Source: Actinorhabdospora filicis (GTDB lineage: Bacteria > Actinomycetota > Actinomycetes > Mycobacteriales > Micromonosporaceae). From it: a DNA stretch of 64,000 bases. The notes under the pieces are model-generated. The model was given only the letters and a program-made list of their open reading frames with translations. It was not told the DNA's origin and did no database searches. Positions 31,502 to 40,106 of the stretch are shown piece after piece. The number at the start of each line of letters is the position of its first letter. Position 1 is the stretch's first letter. Where the stretch lies: the NCBI RefSeq assembly GCF_030269765.1, contig NZ_BSTX01000001.1, positions 1,557,370-1,621,369 on the forward strand, written 5' to 3'. Made by a program: the position numbers and the translations under genes.

Positions 31502-32761
31502 ATGTCTAACTTTTTCGATTCGGACCTCCAGAGCACGGAGTTCTCCGTCGCCATGCGTGGTTACGACCGGGCCCAGGTCGACGCCTACGCGCAGAAGATC
31601 CTCGCCGCCATGAAGACCGCCAAGCAGCACCGCGCCGACGCCGAGCGCCGCCTCGACGACGTCCGCACCAAGCTGCGCCGCACCGAGGAGCGCATCGCGG
31701 GCCTGGAGCGGCGTCTCGCCGACTCCGACGCCGCGATCGCCGAGAACGAGCGCCCGACCCTGGCCGGTCTCGGCGCCCGGGTGGAGAAGCTGCTGCGCGC
31801 GGCCGAACTGGAGGCCGACGAGCAGCGCGAGGACGCCCGCCGCCAGGCCGCCGACATCCGCGCCAAGGCCCTCGCCGAGGCCTCCTCGACGGCCGAGTCC
31901 GCCCGCATCGAAGCCCATTCGGTGACCACCTCGGCGTCCCGCGACGCCGCCGACATCCGCGGCGCCGCAGCCCAGGAGGCCGAGGAGCTGCGCACCAACG
32001 CCCGCCGCGACCACGACCTGAAACGCGCCGACGTCACCCGCGAGACCGAGCAGCTGCGCGCGGTCGCCCACAGCGAGGCCGCCGAGGCGAAGTCCTCCGC
32101 CGAACGCGAGGTCGCCATGCAGCGCGCCGTCGCCGACCGCGAGGTCACCCAGCTGCGCGCCGGGGTCGCCCGCGAGGTCGACGAGCAGCACGCCCAGGCG
32201 TCGTCGATCCTGGCGGAGGCCGCCGACAAGCGCCAGACCGAGATGCAGGAGCTCTCGCTGGCACTGGCCGAGAAGCGCGAGCGCGCCGAACGCGACGAGT
32301 CGGCCCGCCACGCCCAGGCCATGAACTCCGCCACCCACCTCGTGGAAGAGGCCGAGCAGCGCTCCTTCCTCGCCGAGCAGCGCGCCCGGGAGTCGGAGAA
32401 CCGCGCCCAGGAACGCATGAGCGACGCCGACCGCCGCGCCGCCGACACCGTCGCCCGCGCCGAGGCCTCCGCCGCGCAGCTGCGCCAGGAGGCCGAGTCG
32501 GAGTCCGCCCGCATCCGCTCGCTGGCCGAGTCCGAGGCCCAGGGCATGGTCAACCCGCTCAAGGAGGAGCTCGACGCGCTCACCGCCCGCCGCGACTCCG
32601 TCACCGCCCACCTCGGCGAGCTCCAGCGCCAGCTCGGCACCGTCGCGAGCCCGCTGCGCGACCTGATGGGCGATGCCGGGATGTCGATCAACCGGCAGCG
32701 CGAGCCCTACGAGTCGGACCGCCCGACCCAGCAGATCCCGGCCGTGCGGACCGGGGACTGA
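31502..32761 (+). CDS. DivIVA-domain long coiled-coil protein
   Basis: A 419-residue protein with an N-terminal DivIVA-like motif (FSVAMRGYDRAQVDAYAQK, residues 14-32), followed by an almost unbroken coiled coil from about 30 to 395 rich in Ala, Glu, Arg and Gln, and a short disordered tail. There is no membrane segment. The architecture recalls polar-growth scaffold proteins of actinomycetes (DivIVA, Scy, FilP). It is likely cytoplasmic and may organise cell tips or septa. ATG 31502 is chosen because the domain begins right after it; the ribosome site is weak. It is monocistronic with a strong terminator. Confidence 0.82.
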   Translation: MSNFFDSDLQSTEFSVAMRGYDRAQVDAYAQKILAAMKTAKQHRADAERRLDDVRTKLRRTEERIAGLERRLADSDAAIAENERPTLAGLGARVEKLLRAAELEADEQREDARRQAADIRAKALAEASSTAESARIEAHSVTTSASRDAADIRGAAAQEAEELRTNARRDHDLKRADVTRETEQLRAVAHSEAAEAKSSAEREVAMQRAVADREVTQLRAGVAREVDEQHAQASSILAEAADKRQTEMQELSLALAEKRERAERDESARHAQAMNSATHLVEEAEQRSFLAEQRARESENRAQERMSDADRRAADTVARAEASAAQLRQEAESESARIRSLAESEAQGMVNPLKEELDALTARRDSVTAHLGELQRQLGTVASPLRDLMGDAGMSINRQREPYESDRPTQQIPAVRTGD

Positions 32762-32780
32762 GAGAACCGCTCACGTGATG

Positions 32781-32816
32781 GCGAAGGCCCCGGACCGCTC
32801 GGTCCGGGGCCTTCGC
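32781..32816. terminator. Strong bidirectional terminator
   Basis: A perfect 16-bp stem beginning GCGAAGGCCCCGGACC with a 4-nt loop, lying exactly between the convergent DivIVA-like and VanZ genes. Confidence 0.88.
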
Positions 32817-33380
32817 TCATGTGTGCGCGGGCGTGACGCGTCCTCTGCGCCACAGCCAGACCGGCACGCTCACCGCCAGGGCGAGGGCGACGCCGATGAG
32901 GGTCCCGATGGAGTTGTTCAGCACGTCGCCGACGGTGGCGGCGCGGTAGGTCATGCTCTGGACGGTCTCGATCGCCACGCTCAGGCCCACCCCCGCGACG
33001 GCGGTGAGCGCGAAGCGGCGGCTCCACATGGCCGCGAAGAACGCGAAGGGCATGTACAGCAGGACGTTGGCCATGCCCTCGGCCGAGTGGAGCCCGTAGG
33101 TCCGCCACATCTCGTAGGCCGAGGGGTCGAACAGGCGCGTCCAGAAGCCCTCGGCGTTCGTGCGGGGCGCGTCCAGGCCCGACAGGCCGTCCACCGGGAT
33201 CGTCAGCGCGAGGATCGCGGTCAGGCCGAGGACCGCCCCGATCGCCCAGGGCCTGCGGCGTCCCCAGATCCCGGCCGCGACGGCCAGCGCGAGCCCGCCG
33301 AGCACGATCGCGGTGACCCCCGGCTTGCCCAGCACGTAGATCGCCCCCGACACCACTCCGTCGGCGTCCTCCCTGGTCAT
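32817..33380 (-). CDS. VanZ family membrane protein
   Basis: A 187-residue protein with 4-5 membrane helices. The family motif is clear: NVLLYMPFAFF, then VAIETVQSMTYRAATVGDVLNNSIGTLIG, where the conserved E..Q, R, D and N residues all appear. VanZ proteins are associated with low-level glycopeptide tolerance in some operons, but most members are uncharacterised. Start ATG 33380 has GGAGGGAG upstream. It stands alone between terminators. Confidence 0.85.
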   Translation of the reverse strand: MTREDADGVVSGAIYVLGKPGVTAIVLGGLALAVAAGIWGRRRPWAIGAVLGLTAILALTIPVDGLSGLDAPRTNAEGFWTRLFDPSAYEMWRTYGLHSAEGMANVLLYMPFAFFAAMWSRRFALTAVAGVGLSVAIETVQSMTYRAATVGDVLNNSIGTLIGVALALAVSVPVWLWRRGRVTPAHT

Positions 33381-33439
33381 GATCGCTCCCTCCGTCCGGT
33401 GGCGGACGGTACGCGTCGATCATGAGAGGACGATGAGTC

Positions 33440-34390
33440 TCAGAGCCAGCCCTGCCTGGCGGCCTGCATCCCGGCCTGGAAGCGGGTGGTGGCGCCCAGG
33501 CGGGCCAGGAGCGCGCTGATGCGGCGGCGGGCGGTGTGGACGTGCACGTCGAGCTGGCGGGCGATGGCCTCGTCCTTGAGCCCGGACGCCAGCAGCGCCA
33601 GCAGCGCGCGGTCCTCCTCGCCCGGCGCCGAGGGCGTCCCGCCGAGCGGCATCGCCGCGTCCCACACCGCCTCGAAGAGCGGCACGAGCGCGTTGGCGAG
33701 CAGCCCGTCGTGGAGGACGAGGGCGTGCTCTCCGGCGTCGACGGCCGCCGAGGGCGGCAGGAGCGCCGTCGACCGGTCGGCGACGATGAGCTTGACGGGG
33801 ACAGCGGGCGCCACCCGCACCTCCAGCCCGAGCTCGACGAGCTCGCTGACGGCCGCCATCCGCCCGGGCAGGTCGAGCGCCTCCTGCGCGATCACCCGGC
33901 GCATGCGCACCCCGCGTTTGAGCGCCAGCCCGAAGTCGGAGTCGGCGGCGCTGGAGAAGGGCTCGCAGTTCTCCACGACGGCCACCGCGAGCTGCGCGTA
34001 GGGCGGCGCGTCCAGGATGAGCAGCTCCTCCCGGACGGTCGCCACGAGCCCACCGGCGCGCAGGGCGACCTCGTCGCGGCCGGTGACGAGCTCGACGCCG
34101 TCCACCGGCAGCGTCCCGGGCGCGGCGGCCAGGAACGCCGAGGCGAGCCCGTCGAGGTCGGCCGACTCCAGGGCGGCGCGCTGTTCGTGCAGCCCGGCGA
34201 GGCGGCGGTGCAGGAGGGCGCGCAGGGCGATGGACGGCGGGACGGGCCCGCGTTCGGTGAGGAAGCCCGCGGCGGCCAGCCGGGACAGCGCGAAGGCGTC
34301 GCCGTCCGGGACGGCGCCCGCGCGCAGGGCCTCGCGGTACAGTGCGGCTTCGGTGGCGTCGAGTCCGGCCCAGTTCGCGAGATCGTTCAC
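33440..34390 (-). CDS. LuxR-type (TrmB-like) transcriptional regulator
   Basis: A 316-residue regulator. The C-terminal LuxR-type helix-turn-helix (residues 255-316) reads LLALLASGLKDEAIARQLDVHVHTARRRI. The N-terminal part has a weak TrmB-like winged helix, and a middle segment (LKRGVRMRRVIAQ) resembles the phospholipase-D-like fold found in these actinobacterial regulators. Start GTG 34390 is chosen because the upstream extension is not coding-like. It is divergent from the M4 metalloprotease gene and probably controls it; such regulators are often paired with secreted protease genes. Confidence 0.85.
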   Translation of the reverse strand: MNDLANWAGLDATEAALYREALRAGAVPDGDAFALSRLAAAGFLTERGPVPPSIALRALLHRRLAGLHEQRAALESADLDGLASAFLAAAPGTLPVDGVELVTGRDEVALRAGGLVATVREELLILDAPPYAQLAVAVVENCEPFSSAADSDFGLALKRGVRMRRVIAQEALDLPGRMAAVSELVELGLEVRVAPAVPVKLIVADRSTALLPPSAAVDAGEHALVLHDGLLANALVPLFEAVWDAAMPLGGTPSAPGEEDRALLALLASGLKDEAIARQLDVHVHTARRRISALLARLGATTRFQAGMQAARQGWL

Positions 34391-34533
34391 GCGCAAGAGT
34401 CTGCGCTTTCGATCAATCGCACACAAGTCTTCATGTCCACAAGTGGGCTCGGCAAATCCTTGATCCACTGACGCATGGCCCTTTTGAATGAGTCCCACTC
34501 CGCCTTTTGGAGCCCCCTCGCAAAGGAGTCCAC

Positions 34534-37191
34534 GTGTCCCGATCCCGTGCCCGCCTGCTGGCGATGACGACGGCCGCCTGCGCCGCCGCCGCGCTGGCCG
34601 TCGCGGCGCCGGCGCAGGCCGACGAGGGCATCGACCCGTCCGCGGTCACCCCCGGCACCGGCACCGAGGCGCCCGCCCGCGTCATGGGCGACGAGCAGAC
34701 CGTCGCCGCCGACGAGCCCGTCGCCGCCGCCCGCCAGTACCTCGACGACAACCAGAGGACCTTCGCCATCGACGGCGGCGACCTCACCCCCATCGCCACC
34801 TACGCCGACGGCGCCACCGAGACCGTCCGCTTCGCGCAGAGCCACCAGGGTGTGCCCGTCTTCGGCGCGCAGTACCTGGTCCACATGCGTCCCGACGGCG
34901 GCGACACCACCGTCACCGGCGCCAACGGCACCTACTACACGGGCCTGAGCGTGGACACCGCCCCGGCGGCGACCGAGGCCACGGCCGTGGACCGCGCCAA
35001 GCAGTACGTCCTGGAGGGGCTGGCGGGCGGGAAGTTCACCGTGCCCGCCACCGGCCCGGACGTCGCCGCCGCCTCGCGCGGCCTGGTCGTCCTGCCCGAG
35101 GGCGCCGGCCGCCTCAGCTGGCACGTGACCGTGTCGACCGTGGACGGCAAGGGCACCCCCGTGGTCAAGGAGGTGTACGTCGACGCCGACACCGCGTGGC
35201 CGCTGTTCGCCTACGACGGCATCCAGTTCGACTCGCCCGCCGCCGGCACCGGCGTCAAGTACGACGGGACCGAGTCGCCCATCGGCGTCACGAAGTCCGA
35301 TGACGGCACCTACAAGCTCGTCGACCAGGCCAACGCGCCCACCGACATCACCACCTACGACGGCCGGGGCTGGGACGTCCGCTCGGTCCTGGGCGGCGGT
35401 GTCCCCGAGGGCATGCCGATCTACAGCGGGCCCTCGACGCGCTTCGACGGCGACGCCACCGAGTCGGGCGCCGTGGACGCCCACGTCAACGCCGCTCACG
35501 TCTACGAGTACTACCTGAAGAAGCTCGGCCGCAACGGCCTCGACGGCAACGGCATGGACATGACGTCCGTGGTCGGCGTCGACCTGGGCGGCCAGCCCTT
35601 CGTGAACGCGTTCTGGGACGGGACCAAGATGGTCTACGGCTCCGGCGGCGGCGACTTCAAGACCCTGTCGGCCGACCTGGACGTCGTCGGGCACGAGATG
35701 ACCCACGGCGTGGTCGAGCACTCCGCCGGGCTCATCTACGCCCACCAGCCGGGCGCGATGAACGAGGCCATCGCCGACTACTTCGGCAACGCCATCGACG
35801 TCGACTACTCCGGCACGTCCATGCGCGACCCCGACGCCGGGCTGCTCGGCGAGGACCTGTGCCGCACGGCCTCCCCTCGCGAGTGCGCCCTGCGCGACCT
35901 CAACGACGGCCGCACCACCGCCGACTACGAGGGCCTGACCTGGGAGTTCGACAACGGCGGCGTGCACGCCAACTCCACCATCTTCTCCGGCGCGCTGTGG
36001 GACATCCGCGAGCGCATCGGCGGCGCCAAGGCCGACAAGCTGATCTACAAGGCGCTCACCGAGTACCTGACGCCCACGTCGTCCTTCGTGGACGGCCGCA
36101 ACGCCGTCGTCCAGGCCGCGCTCGACTCGCGCCTGTCGTGGCTGGAGCGCGGCAAGGTCCTGGTGGCGTTCCTCCAGCACGGCATCGTCGACGGCTGGGA
36201 GAAGCGCATCGGCGACGCCTCGCAGCTGATGACCGGCATCACCACCGAGCGGACCGCCCCCGCGGCCGCCGGCGGCTGGTGGGTCGCGGCGAAGGGCTCC
36301 CCCGAGGGCGGCGAGCCGTACTCGATGTACTCCGGCCGCACCTCCGGCGGCAAGCCCGTCAAGCTCGCCGACCCGGTCGAGGGCCGCTTCAACGTCATGC
36401 CCGCCACCGACGGCAAGTGGGCGGTGTGGATCGCGTGGGGCGCCGCCGACGCGCTGATCATGCGCGCCCCGGTGAACGGCTCGGCGCCCGCGAAGGTCGT
36501 CGGTTACGCCCGCAACCCCTCGCGCCTGTCGGTGGAGGGCTCGTGGATCTCCTGGCAGGAGAGCACGCCGTCCGGCCCGAAGCAGTGGTACAAGAACGCC
36601 GACGACCCCAACTCCTACGAGGAGCCCGTCGACGGGACCTACCACAAGACCTCCGGCCTGGGCGAGATCCGCGGCGGGAAGCTCTACTACGTCCTGGCCT
36701 GGCCGGACAGCGAGCGCTACCACCTCAACGTCGTCGTCCGCGACCTGGCCACGCGCCAGGAGACGATGCTGCCGGAGATCATGGCCGAGGGTTCCACCAC
36801 CGAACCGGCCGGTCTGTACGGGCCGAAGCCGACGTCCAAGGGCATCGTCATCGGCGTCGACGCGCGTCCCGGGAACCAGGCGGGCATCGTGCGGATCTCC
36901 GCCGACGGCAAGACCGTGAAGACCCTCGTGGACGAGGCCTCGGCGAACGCGCCGCTGCTCGGCGAGTACGACGCGACGTCCTCGGCGGTGACCTTCGAGA
37001 ACTGGCCCGGGGACGTCCCGCCGAAGATCTGGCAGGTGTCCATCGACGGCGGCAAGGCCAAGCCGATGTCGTGCACCACCGGCGTCCAGTTCCACGTGAA
37101 CGCCGACGAGGGCACCCGCGCCGTGTGGTTCGACGGCATGTACGGCACGACCGCGCTGGTCGTGCGCGACAAGCCGCGCTCGCACTGCTGA
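34534..37191 (+). CDS. Secreted M4 (thermolysin-like) metalloprotease
   Basis: An 885-residue secreted protease. Start GTG 34534 follows AAAGGAG. Signal peptide 1-29 (ending PAQA), FTP/PepSY-type propeptide about 50-225, catalytic M4 domain about 240-560, and a beta-propeller-like C-terminal region of about 330 residues. Zinc ligands His387 and His391 with catalytic Glu388 are in GHEMTHG, and the third ligand Glu411 in AMNEAIADYF. The propeller tail is unusual for thermolysins and may bind substrate. The divergent LuxR-type gene is the likely regulator. Confidence 0.94.
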   Translation: MSRSRARLLAMTTAACAAAALAVAAPAQADEGIDPSAVTPGTGTEAPARVMGDEQTVAADEPVAAARQYLDDNQRTFAIDGGDLTPIATYADGATETVRFAQSHQGVPVFGAQYLVHMRPDGGDTTVTGANGTYYTGLSVDTAPAATEATAVDRAKQYVLEGLAGGKFTVPATGPDVAAASRGLVVLPEGAGRLSWHVTVSTVDGKGTPVVKEVYVDADTAWPLFAYDGIQFDSPAAGTGVKYDGTESPIGVTKSDDGTYKLVDQANAPTDITTYDGRGWDVRSVLGGGVPEGMPIYSGPSTRFDGDATESGAVDAHVNAAHVYEYYLKKLGRNGLDGNGMDMTSVVGVDLGGQPFVNAFWDGTKMVYGSGGGDFKTLSADLDVVGHEMTHGVVEHSAGLIYAHQPGAMNEAIADYFGNAIDVDYSGTSMRDPDAGLLGEDLCRTASPRECALRDLNDGRTTADYEGLTWEFDNGGVHANSTIFSGALWDIRERIGGAKADKLIYKALTEYLTPTSSFVDGRNAVVQAALDSRLSWLERGKVLVAFLQHGIVDGWEKRIGDASQLMTGITTERTAPAAAGGWWVAAKGSPEGGEPYSMYSGRTSGGKPVKLADPVEGRFNVMPATDGKWAVWIAWGAADALIMRAPVNGSAPAKVVGYARNPSRLSVEGSWISWQESTPSGPKQWYKNADDPNSYEEPVDGTYHKTSGLGEIRGGKLYYVLAWPDSERYHLNVVVRDLATRQETMLPEIMAEGSTTEPAGLYGPKPTSKGIVIGVDARPGNQAGIVRISADGKTVKTLVDEASANAPLLGEYDATSSAVTFENWPGDVPPKIWQVSIDGGKAKPMSCTTGVQFHVNADEGTRAVWFDGMYGTTALVVRDKPRSHC

Positions 37192-37200
37192 CCTGATCCG

Positions 37201-38049
37201 CTAGCCCGAAGAGGGGCCCGTGTCCTGGGACGCGGGCCCCTCGCGCGTGCGGCGGGCGGCGTCGATCTCGGCGCCGAACAGGATCGCCAGGTTGGAGATC
37301 CACAGCCACACGAGGAAGACGATGACGCCGCCGAGGGTGCCGTAGGTCTTGTCGTAGGAGGCGAAGTTGGCCGCGTAGAGGGCGAACCCGGCCGAGGCGG
37401 CCACCCACAGGCACACCGCGGTGAGGCTGCCGGGGCTCCACCAGCGGAAACCGCCGGTGCGGGCGTCCGGGGAGGCCCAGTACAGGATCGAGAACGCCAG
37501 GTTGACCAGGAGCAGCAGCACCGGCCACTTCACCACGCCCCACACGGTGATGGCGGTGCCCCCGGCGCCGATGAGTTCGCCGACGTAGCGCGCCAGGCCG
37601 CCGGTGAAGACGACGATGACCGCGCAGACGGCGACGATGGCGCCCACCGCGAGGGTTACGCCCAGCCGCAGAGGGATCGTCCACCAGATCTTGCGGGTCT
37701 CGGTGACGCCGTTGACCACGTTGGCGGCGCGGATGAACGCGCCGATGTAGCCCGAGGCGGCCCAGAACGCCGTCGCCAGACTCAGCATCAGGACCCACCC
37801 GGAGCCGCCGCTCTGGGCGAGGCCGGTGGCGCTCTGGTCGAGGATGTCGTGGACGGGGCCGGGCGCGATGCGTCCCAGGTCGTCGATGAGCGGGCCCGTG
37901 GCGGGTTTACCGGCCAGGCCGAGGATGGCGACCAGGACCAGCAGGCCCGGGAAGACCGACAGGACGCCGTAGTAGGTGAGCGCGGCGGCCCAGTCGGTCA
38001 GGTTGTTCCCCTCGAAGCGCTTGACGGTGCTCTTCAGCAGGGACCACAC
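37201..38049 (-). CDS. YihY/BrkB family membrane protein
   Basis: A 282-residue integral membrane protein with six helices. Family motifs: LTDWAAALTYYGVLSVFPGLLVLVA-type start, then a central FWAASGYIGAF segment and the C-terminal YGTLGGVIVFLVWLWISNLAIL-type stretch. The molecular role of this family is unknown (once called RNase BN, which was disproved). Start GTG 38049, 3 bp after the previous gene's stop. It is the last gene of a four-gene operon with holin-like, DUF3618 and DUF4235 proteins, a set often conserved together in actinobacteria. Confidence 0.9.
   Translation of the reverse strand: MWSLLKSTVKRFEGNNLTDWAAALTYYGVLSVFPGLLVLVAILGLAGKPATGPLIDDLGRIAPGPVHDILDQSATGLAQSGGSGWVLMLSLATAFWAASGYIGAFIRAANVVNGVTETRKIWWTIPLRLGVTLAVGAIVAVCAVIVVFTGGLARYVGELIGAGGTAITVWGVVKWPVLLLLVNLAFSILYWASPDARTGGFRWWSPGSLTAVCLWVAASAGFALYAANFASYDKTYGTLGGVIVFLVWLWISNLAILFGAEIDAARRTREGPASQDTGPSSG
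37211..37242 (+). terminator. Terminator after the M4 protease gene
   Basis: A perfect 10-bp stem GAGGGGCCCG/CGGGCCCCTC with a 12-nt loop. It overlaps the last codons of the convergent YihY gene. Confidence 0.65.
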
Positions 38050-38052
38050 GGT

Positions 38053-38304
38053 TCAGCGCCTCCGGACGCCCACCGCCGTGGCACGGTCGACGGTGGCCTT
38101 CACCAGCGCGAAGATCGCGCCCTGGAGGGCGGCGGCGGTGAGGATCTCGCCCCAGCCGCGCTCGGGGTCGGTGGCGTCCGGCGCGTCGTCCTCACCGGTG
38201 GCCATCCGCCACATCTGCTTGAACGCCCATCCGGCGGCCAGTCCCCCGGCGACACCGGCCATCAGCCCCAAAGGCCGCATGAGCAGGCTCGGTTTCCGCT
38301 TCAC
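38053..38304 (-). CDS. DUF4235 small membrane protein
   Basis: An 83-residue protein with a glycine-rich hydrophobic helix (LMAGVAGGLAAGWAFKQMW) and a second amphipathic one near the end (AALQGAIFALVKATVDRATA), the pattern of the DUF4235 family. Its first bases overlap the stop of the DUF3618 gene by 4 bp, so translation is coupled. Function unknown; it belongs to the membrane-stress-type operon here. Confidence 0.85.
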   Translation of the reverse strand: MKRKPSLLMRPLGLMAGVAGGLAAGWAFKQMWRMATGEDDAPDATDPERGWGEILTAAALQGAIFALVKATVDRATAVGVRRR

Positions 38305-38579
38305 GAGCGGGTCCTCCGTCCGATCAGCCAGACCGCCGCCCCCACGGCGACGGCGGCGCCCAGGCCGAGCAGGTAGACGGTCACCGGCGTGTCCTGGATC
38401 CGCTGCCGCACCCGCGTCTTGACGTCGAGTTTCGCGCTGAGCGCGGCCATCGTCTCACCCAGGGCGGCACGCTCGGCCTCGATCCCGGCCCGGATCTCCT
38501 CGATACTGCGCGGCGGCGGTGGTGGCGGTGGCGATTTCTCCTCGCCGTCGGCCGGCACGGCCTCTGCGTCGGTGCTCAT
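38301..38579 (-). CDS. DUF3618 membrane protein
   Basis: A 92-residue protein: proline-rich cytoplasmic N-terminus, the DUF3618 motif RSIEEIRAGIEAERAALGET (residues 24-43), and a single C-terminal membrane helix (VYLLGLGAAVAVGAAVWLI). Overlaps the neighbours on both sides by 4 bp (ATGA). Function unknown. Family members accompany holin-like and YihY genes in many actinobacteria. Confidence 0.9.
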   Translation of the reverse strand: MSTDAEAVPADGEEKSPPPPPPPRSIEEIRAGIEAERAALGETMAALSAKLDVKTRVRQRIQDTPVTVYLLGLGAAVAVGAAVWLIGRRTRS

Positions 38580-38983
38580 CGGCGAGAGTGCTCCTTAAGT
38601 ACGTCGAGGTCGGCCTGGATGCCCGCGATCGCCTCGGTCGGCTTCAACGGCGCCGAACGCTTCAGGCTCGCCCGCCCGAGCAGGACGAGCAACCCGGCCA
38701 CCGCGAACAGCAGCACGGTCACGATCAGCGCCGCCAGCCACAACGGCACGACCAGCGCCAGCGCGATGATGCCGGTGGCGATGAGCGCACCGAGCCCGTA
38801 GAGCGCGATGAACCCCGCACCCGCGAACAAGCCGACACCAGTGCCGACGGCCTTACCCTTGGCCGCCATCTCGGCTTTCGCGAGCGCGATCTCCTCACGC
38901 ACCAGCCGCGAGACCTGATCCGCCGCCCGCGCGACGAGCTGCGCGGTCGACGGGTTCGCGGGGCGATCGGTCGTGGTGGTCAT
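38576..38983 (-). CDS. Holin-superfamily III-like membrane protein
   Basis: A 135-residue protein with a conserved N-terminal helix (LVREEIALAKAEMAAKGKAVG) and two membrane helices, the layout of the actinobacterial phage-holin-like family (PF07332). It is chromosomal and lies outside any prophage context, so it is not expected to be a lysis protein. First gene of the operon; GGGAGG precedes the ATG and a sigma-B-type promoter lies just upstream. Confidence 0.88.
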   Translation of the reverse strand: MTTTTDRPANPSTAQLVARAADQVSRLVREEIALAKAEMAAKGKAVGTGVGLFAGAGFIALYGLGALIATGIIALALVVPLWLAALIVTVLLFAVAGLLVLLGRASLKRSAPLKPTEAIAGIQADLDVLKEHSRR

Positions 38984-38995
38984 GGTCCCTCCCGG

Positions 38996-39021
38996 TTACC
39001 CCGGCCGTCGCGGGCGGAAAC
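38996..39021 (-). promoter_or_regulatory. Sigma-B-type promoter of the holin-DUF3618-DUF4235-YihY operon
   Basis: On the minus strand GTTT (39018-39021), 16 nt, GGGTAA (38996-39001). It matches the GTTT-N14/16-GGGTA consensus of SigB/F-type sigma factors and sits 12 nt before the first gene. Confidence 0.6.
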
Positions 39022-39150
39022 GGCCTCTGCGTCCACTATCGCGCTATCGGAGGGTCAGTGGGGCGGGAAACGCCGGGGGGTTCGAGGGGAGTTCGTGAGG
39101 GAGCGGGACGGGTCGGGGGCGGGTTGGAGGCGGGTGAGTGGGGCGGGGAA

Positions 39151-39755
39151 CTGAGCCGGGCAAGGTGACTGGCCGGCAACGGGGTCAAAACCCGGGCAAC
39201 AACCGAAGCTCGTTGTTTTAGACCCGGGCATGGCGACTGGCTCGCTACGGGGTCAAAACCCGGGCACGGACAAAAGCTCGTTGTAGTAGAGCCTCAACGA
39301 GACGGCCCGCAACCCGCCGACAAACACCGCCCCGCGACCAGATCCGCTGAAGCTCGCTCGGGATAGGAGAGGTGGATCCTCCGTCGGTCGGCCAGACGTG
39401 GTTTCAGAACGCAGGTTCTGGGGGTGTCAAGACACGCCCTTCCGTCTTGACACCCCCAGGTTCTGCGTTCAGCGTCGTACCAGCCGGCCAGAGGAGGAGA
39501 CGCCTCCCGAGAGAGGTCCGGCGTCCAGGGGCCGCACCCCTGGTCAGGTCCTAGGGGTGAAACCCCTGACCAGACGGCGACCGTCGAGTACCACCAACGC
39601 AGGCATTAGAGGACGTGCGATCCGTGGGGGGAAGGCGAGAAGCCAGACGGCCCGGGCTCGGGGTGAGGGCGACGGGAGAGGTGGCGCAACAGGGGGTGTG
39701 ATAGCGAGGCTCGCGACGGCTGGGGCTGGGGCTGAGGCTGGGACCAAAACACCCC
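39151..39755 (+). repeat. Long structured dispersed repeat, copy B
   Basis: About 600 bp of non-coding DNA repeated at 58483-59072. In order: CTGAGCCGGG boundary; two 67-bp tandem units (from 39168 and 39235), each with GGGGTCAAAACCCGGGCA and AAGCTCGTTGT; a block ending CCAGATCCGCTGAAGCT and GGGATAGGAGAGG; the hairpin core (39407-39470); a stem-rich block (GAGAGAGGTCCGGCGTCC onwards to ACGGCGACCGT); and a GGGGCT-type run near 39721. Reading frames across it have no coding bias and differ between copies. The rest of 38984-39917 shows no gene. Confidence 0.88.
39407..39470 (+). repeat. Hairpin core of the dispersed repeat, copy B
   Basis: Arms GAACGCAG...TGGGGGTGTCAAG and CTTGACACCCCCA...CTGCGTTC pair around a 14-nt loop (ACACGCCCTTCCGT). 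AGGTTCTG occurs in direct orientation in both arms and forms an internal loop. Homologous to 1175-1237 (inverted) and 58734-58797. Confidence 0.85.
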
Positions 39756-39917
39756 CCAACCCCAGGAGGGGAGCCGAAGACCCCACCGGCCCTCGTCTCC
39801 CCACCCTGCCGCAGGCGCCCCCACCGGCGCGCCCGCACTCAGTTGTCGCGAAAGCTAAAGCGAAAGCGAAAGCAGAAGCGAAAAGTGCTGTCTCCGCCGC
39901 CCCTCTAGCCCCTAGCC

Positions 39918-40106
39918 CTAGCCCCGCTCAGACGGTGCACGTGGCGGAACGGCCCCCGCCGCCACCGCCCGAACGATCGGGCAAGGGTAAGGCAGACCGT
40001 CGTCCTTGCACAGACCATCCGGGTTGGCCGCGTGGATGTGCCTGGCGTCGTGATCGATGTTCCGCTCGTCGACCGTCGCGGGGTGGACGGTCGTCTCGGT
40101 CTTCAT
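39918..40106 (-). CDS. Small hypothetical protein with CKDDGLPYPCP motif, 62 aa
   Basis: A 62-residue protein starting at ATG 40106 with AAGGAG 11 nt upstream. It is hydrophilic, rich in His, Asp and Ala, and has HDARHIHAANPDGLCKDDG followed by LPYPCP: two cysteines in a C-x8-C arrangement next to a histidine pair, which could bind metal. I recall similar small actinobacterial proteins near regulators but cannot name a family. The longer frame from 40226 has no good ribosome site. It is the only coding signal between the repeat and the 40.5-kb gene. Confidence 0.55.
   Translation of the reverse strand: MKTETTVHPATVDERNIDHDARHIHAANPDGLCKDDGLPYPCPIVRAVAAGAVPPRAPSERG

Noticed and set aside
38576..38983. 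Holin-like gene as evidence of a prophage
   Set aside because: No other phage genes are nearby and the neighbours DUF3618, DUF4235 and YihY are a standard chromosomal set.
39407..39470. Hairpin core as an integron attC site
   Set aside because: The outer ends GAACG/CGTTC do not fit the GTTRRRY/RYYYAAC core sites, and no integrase or cassette array is present.
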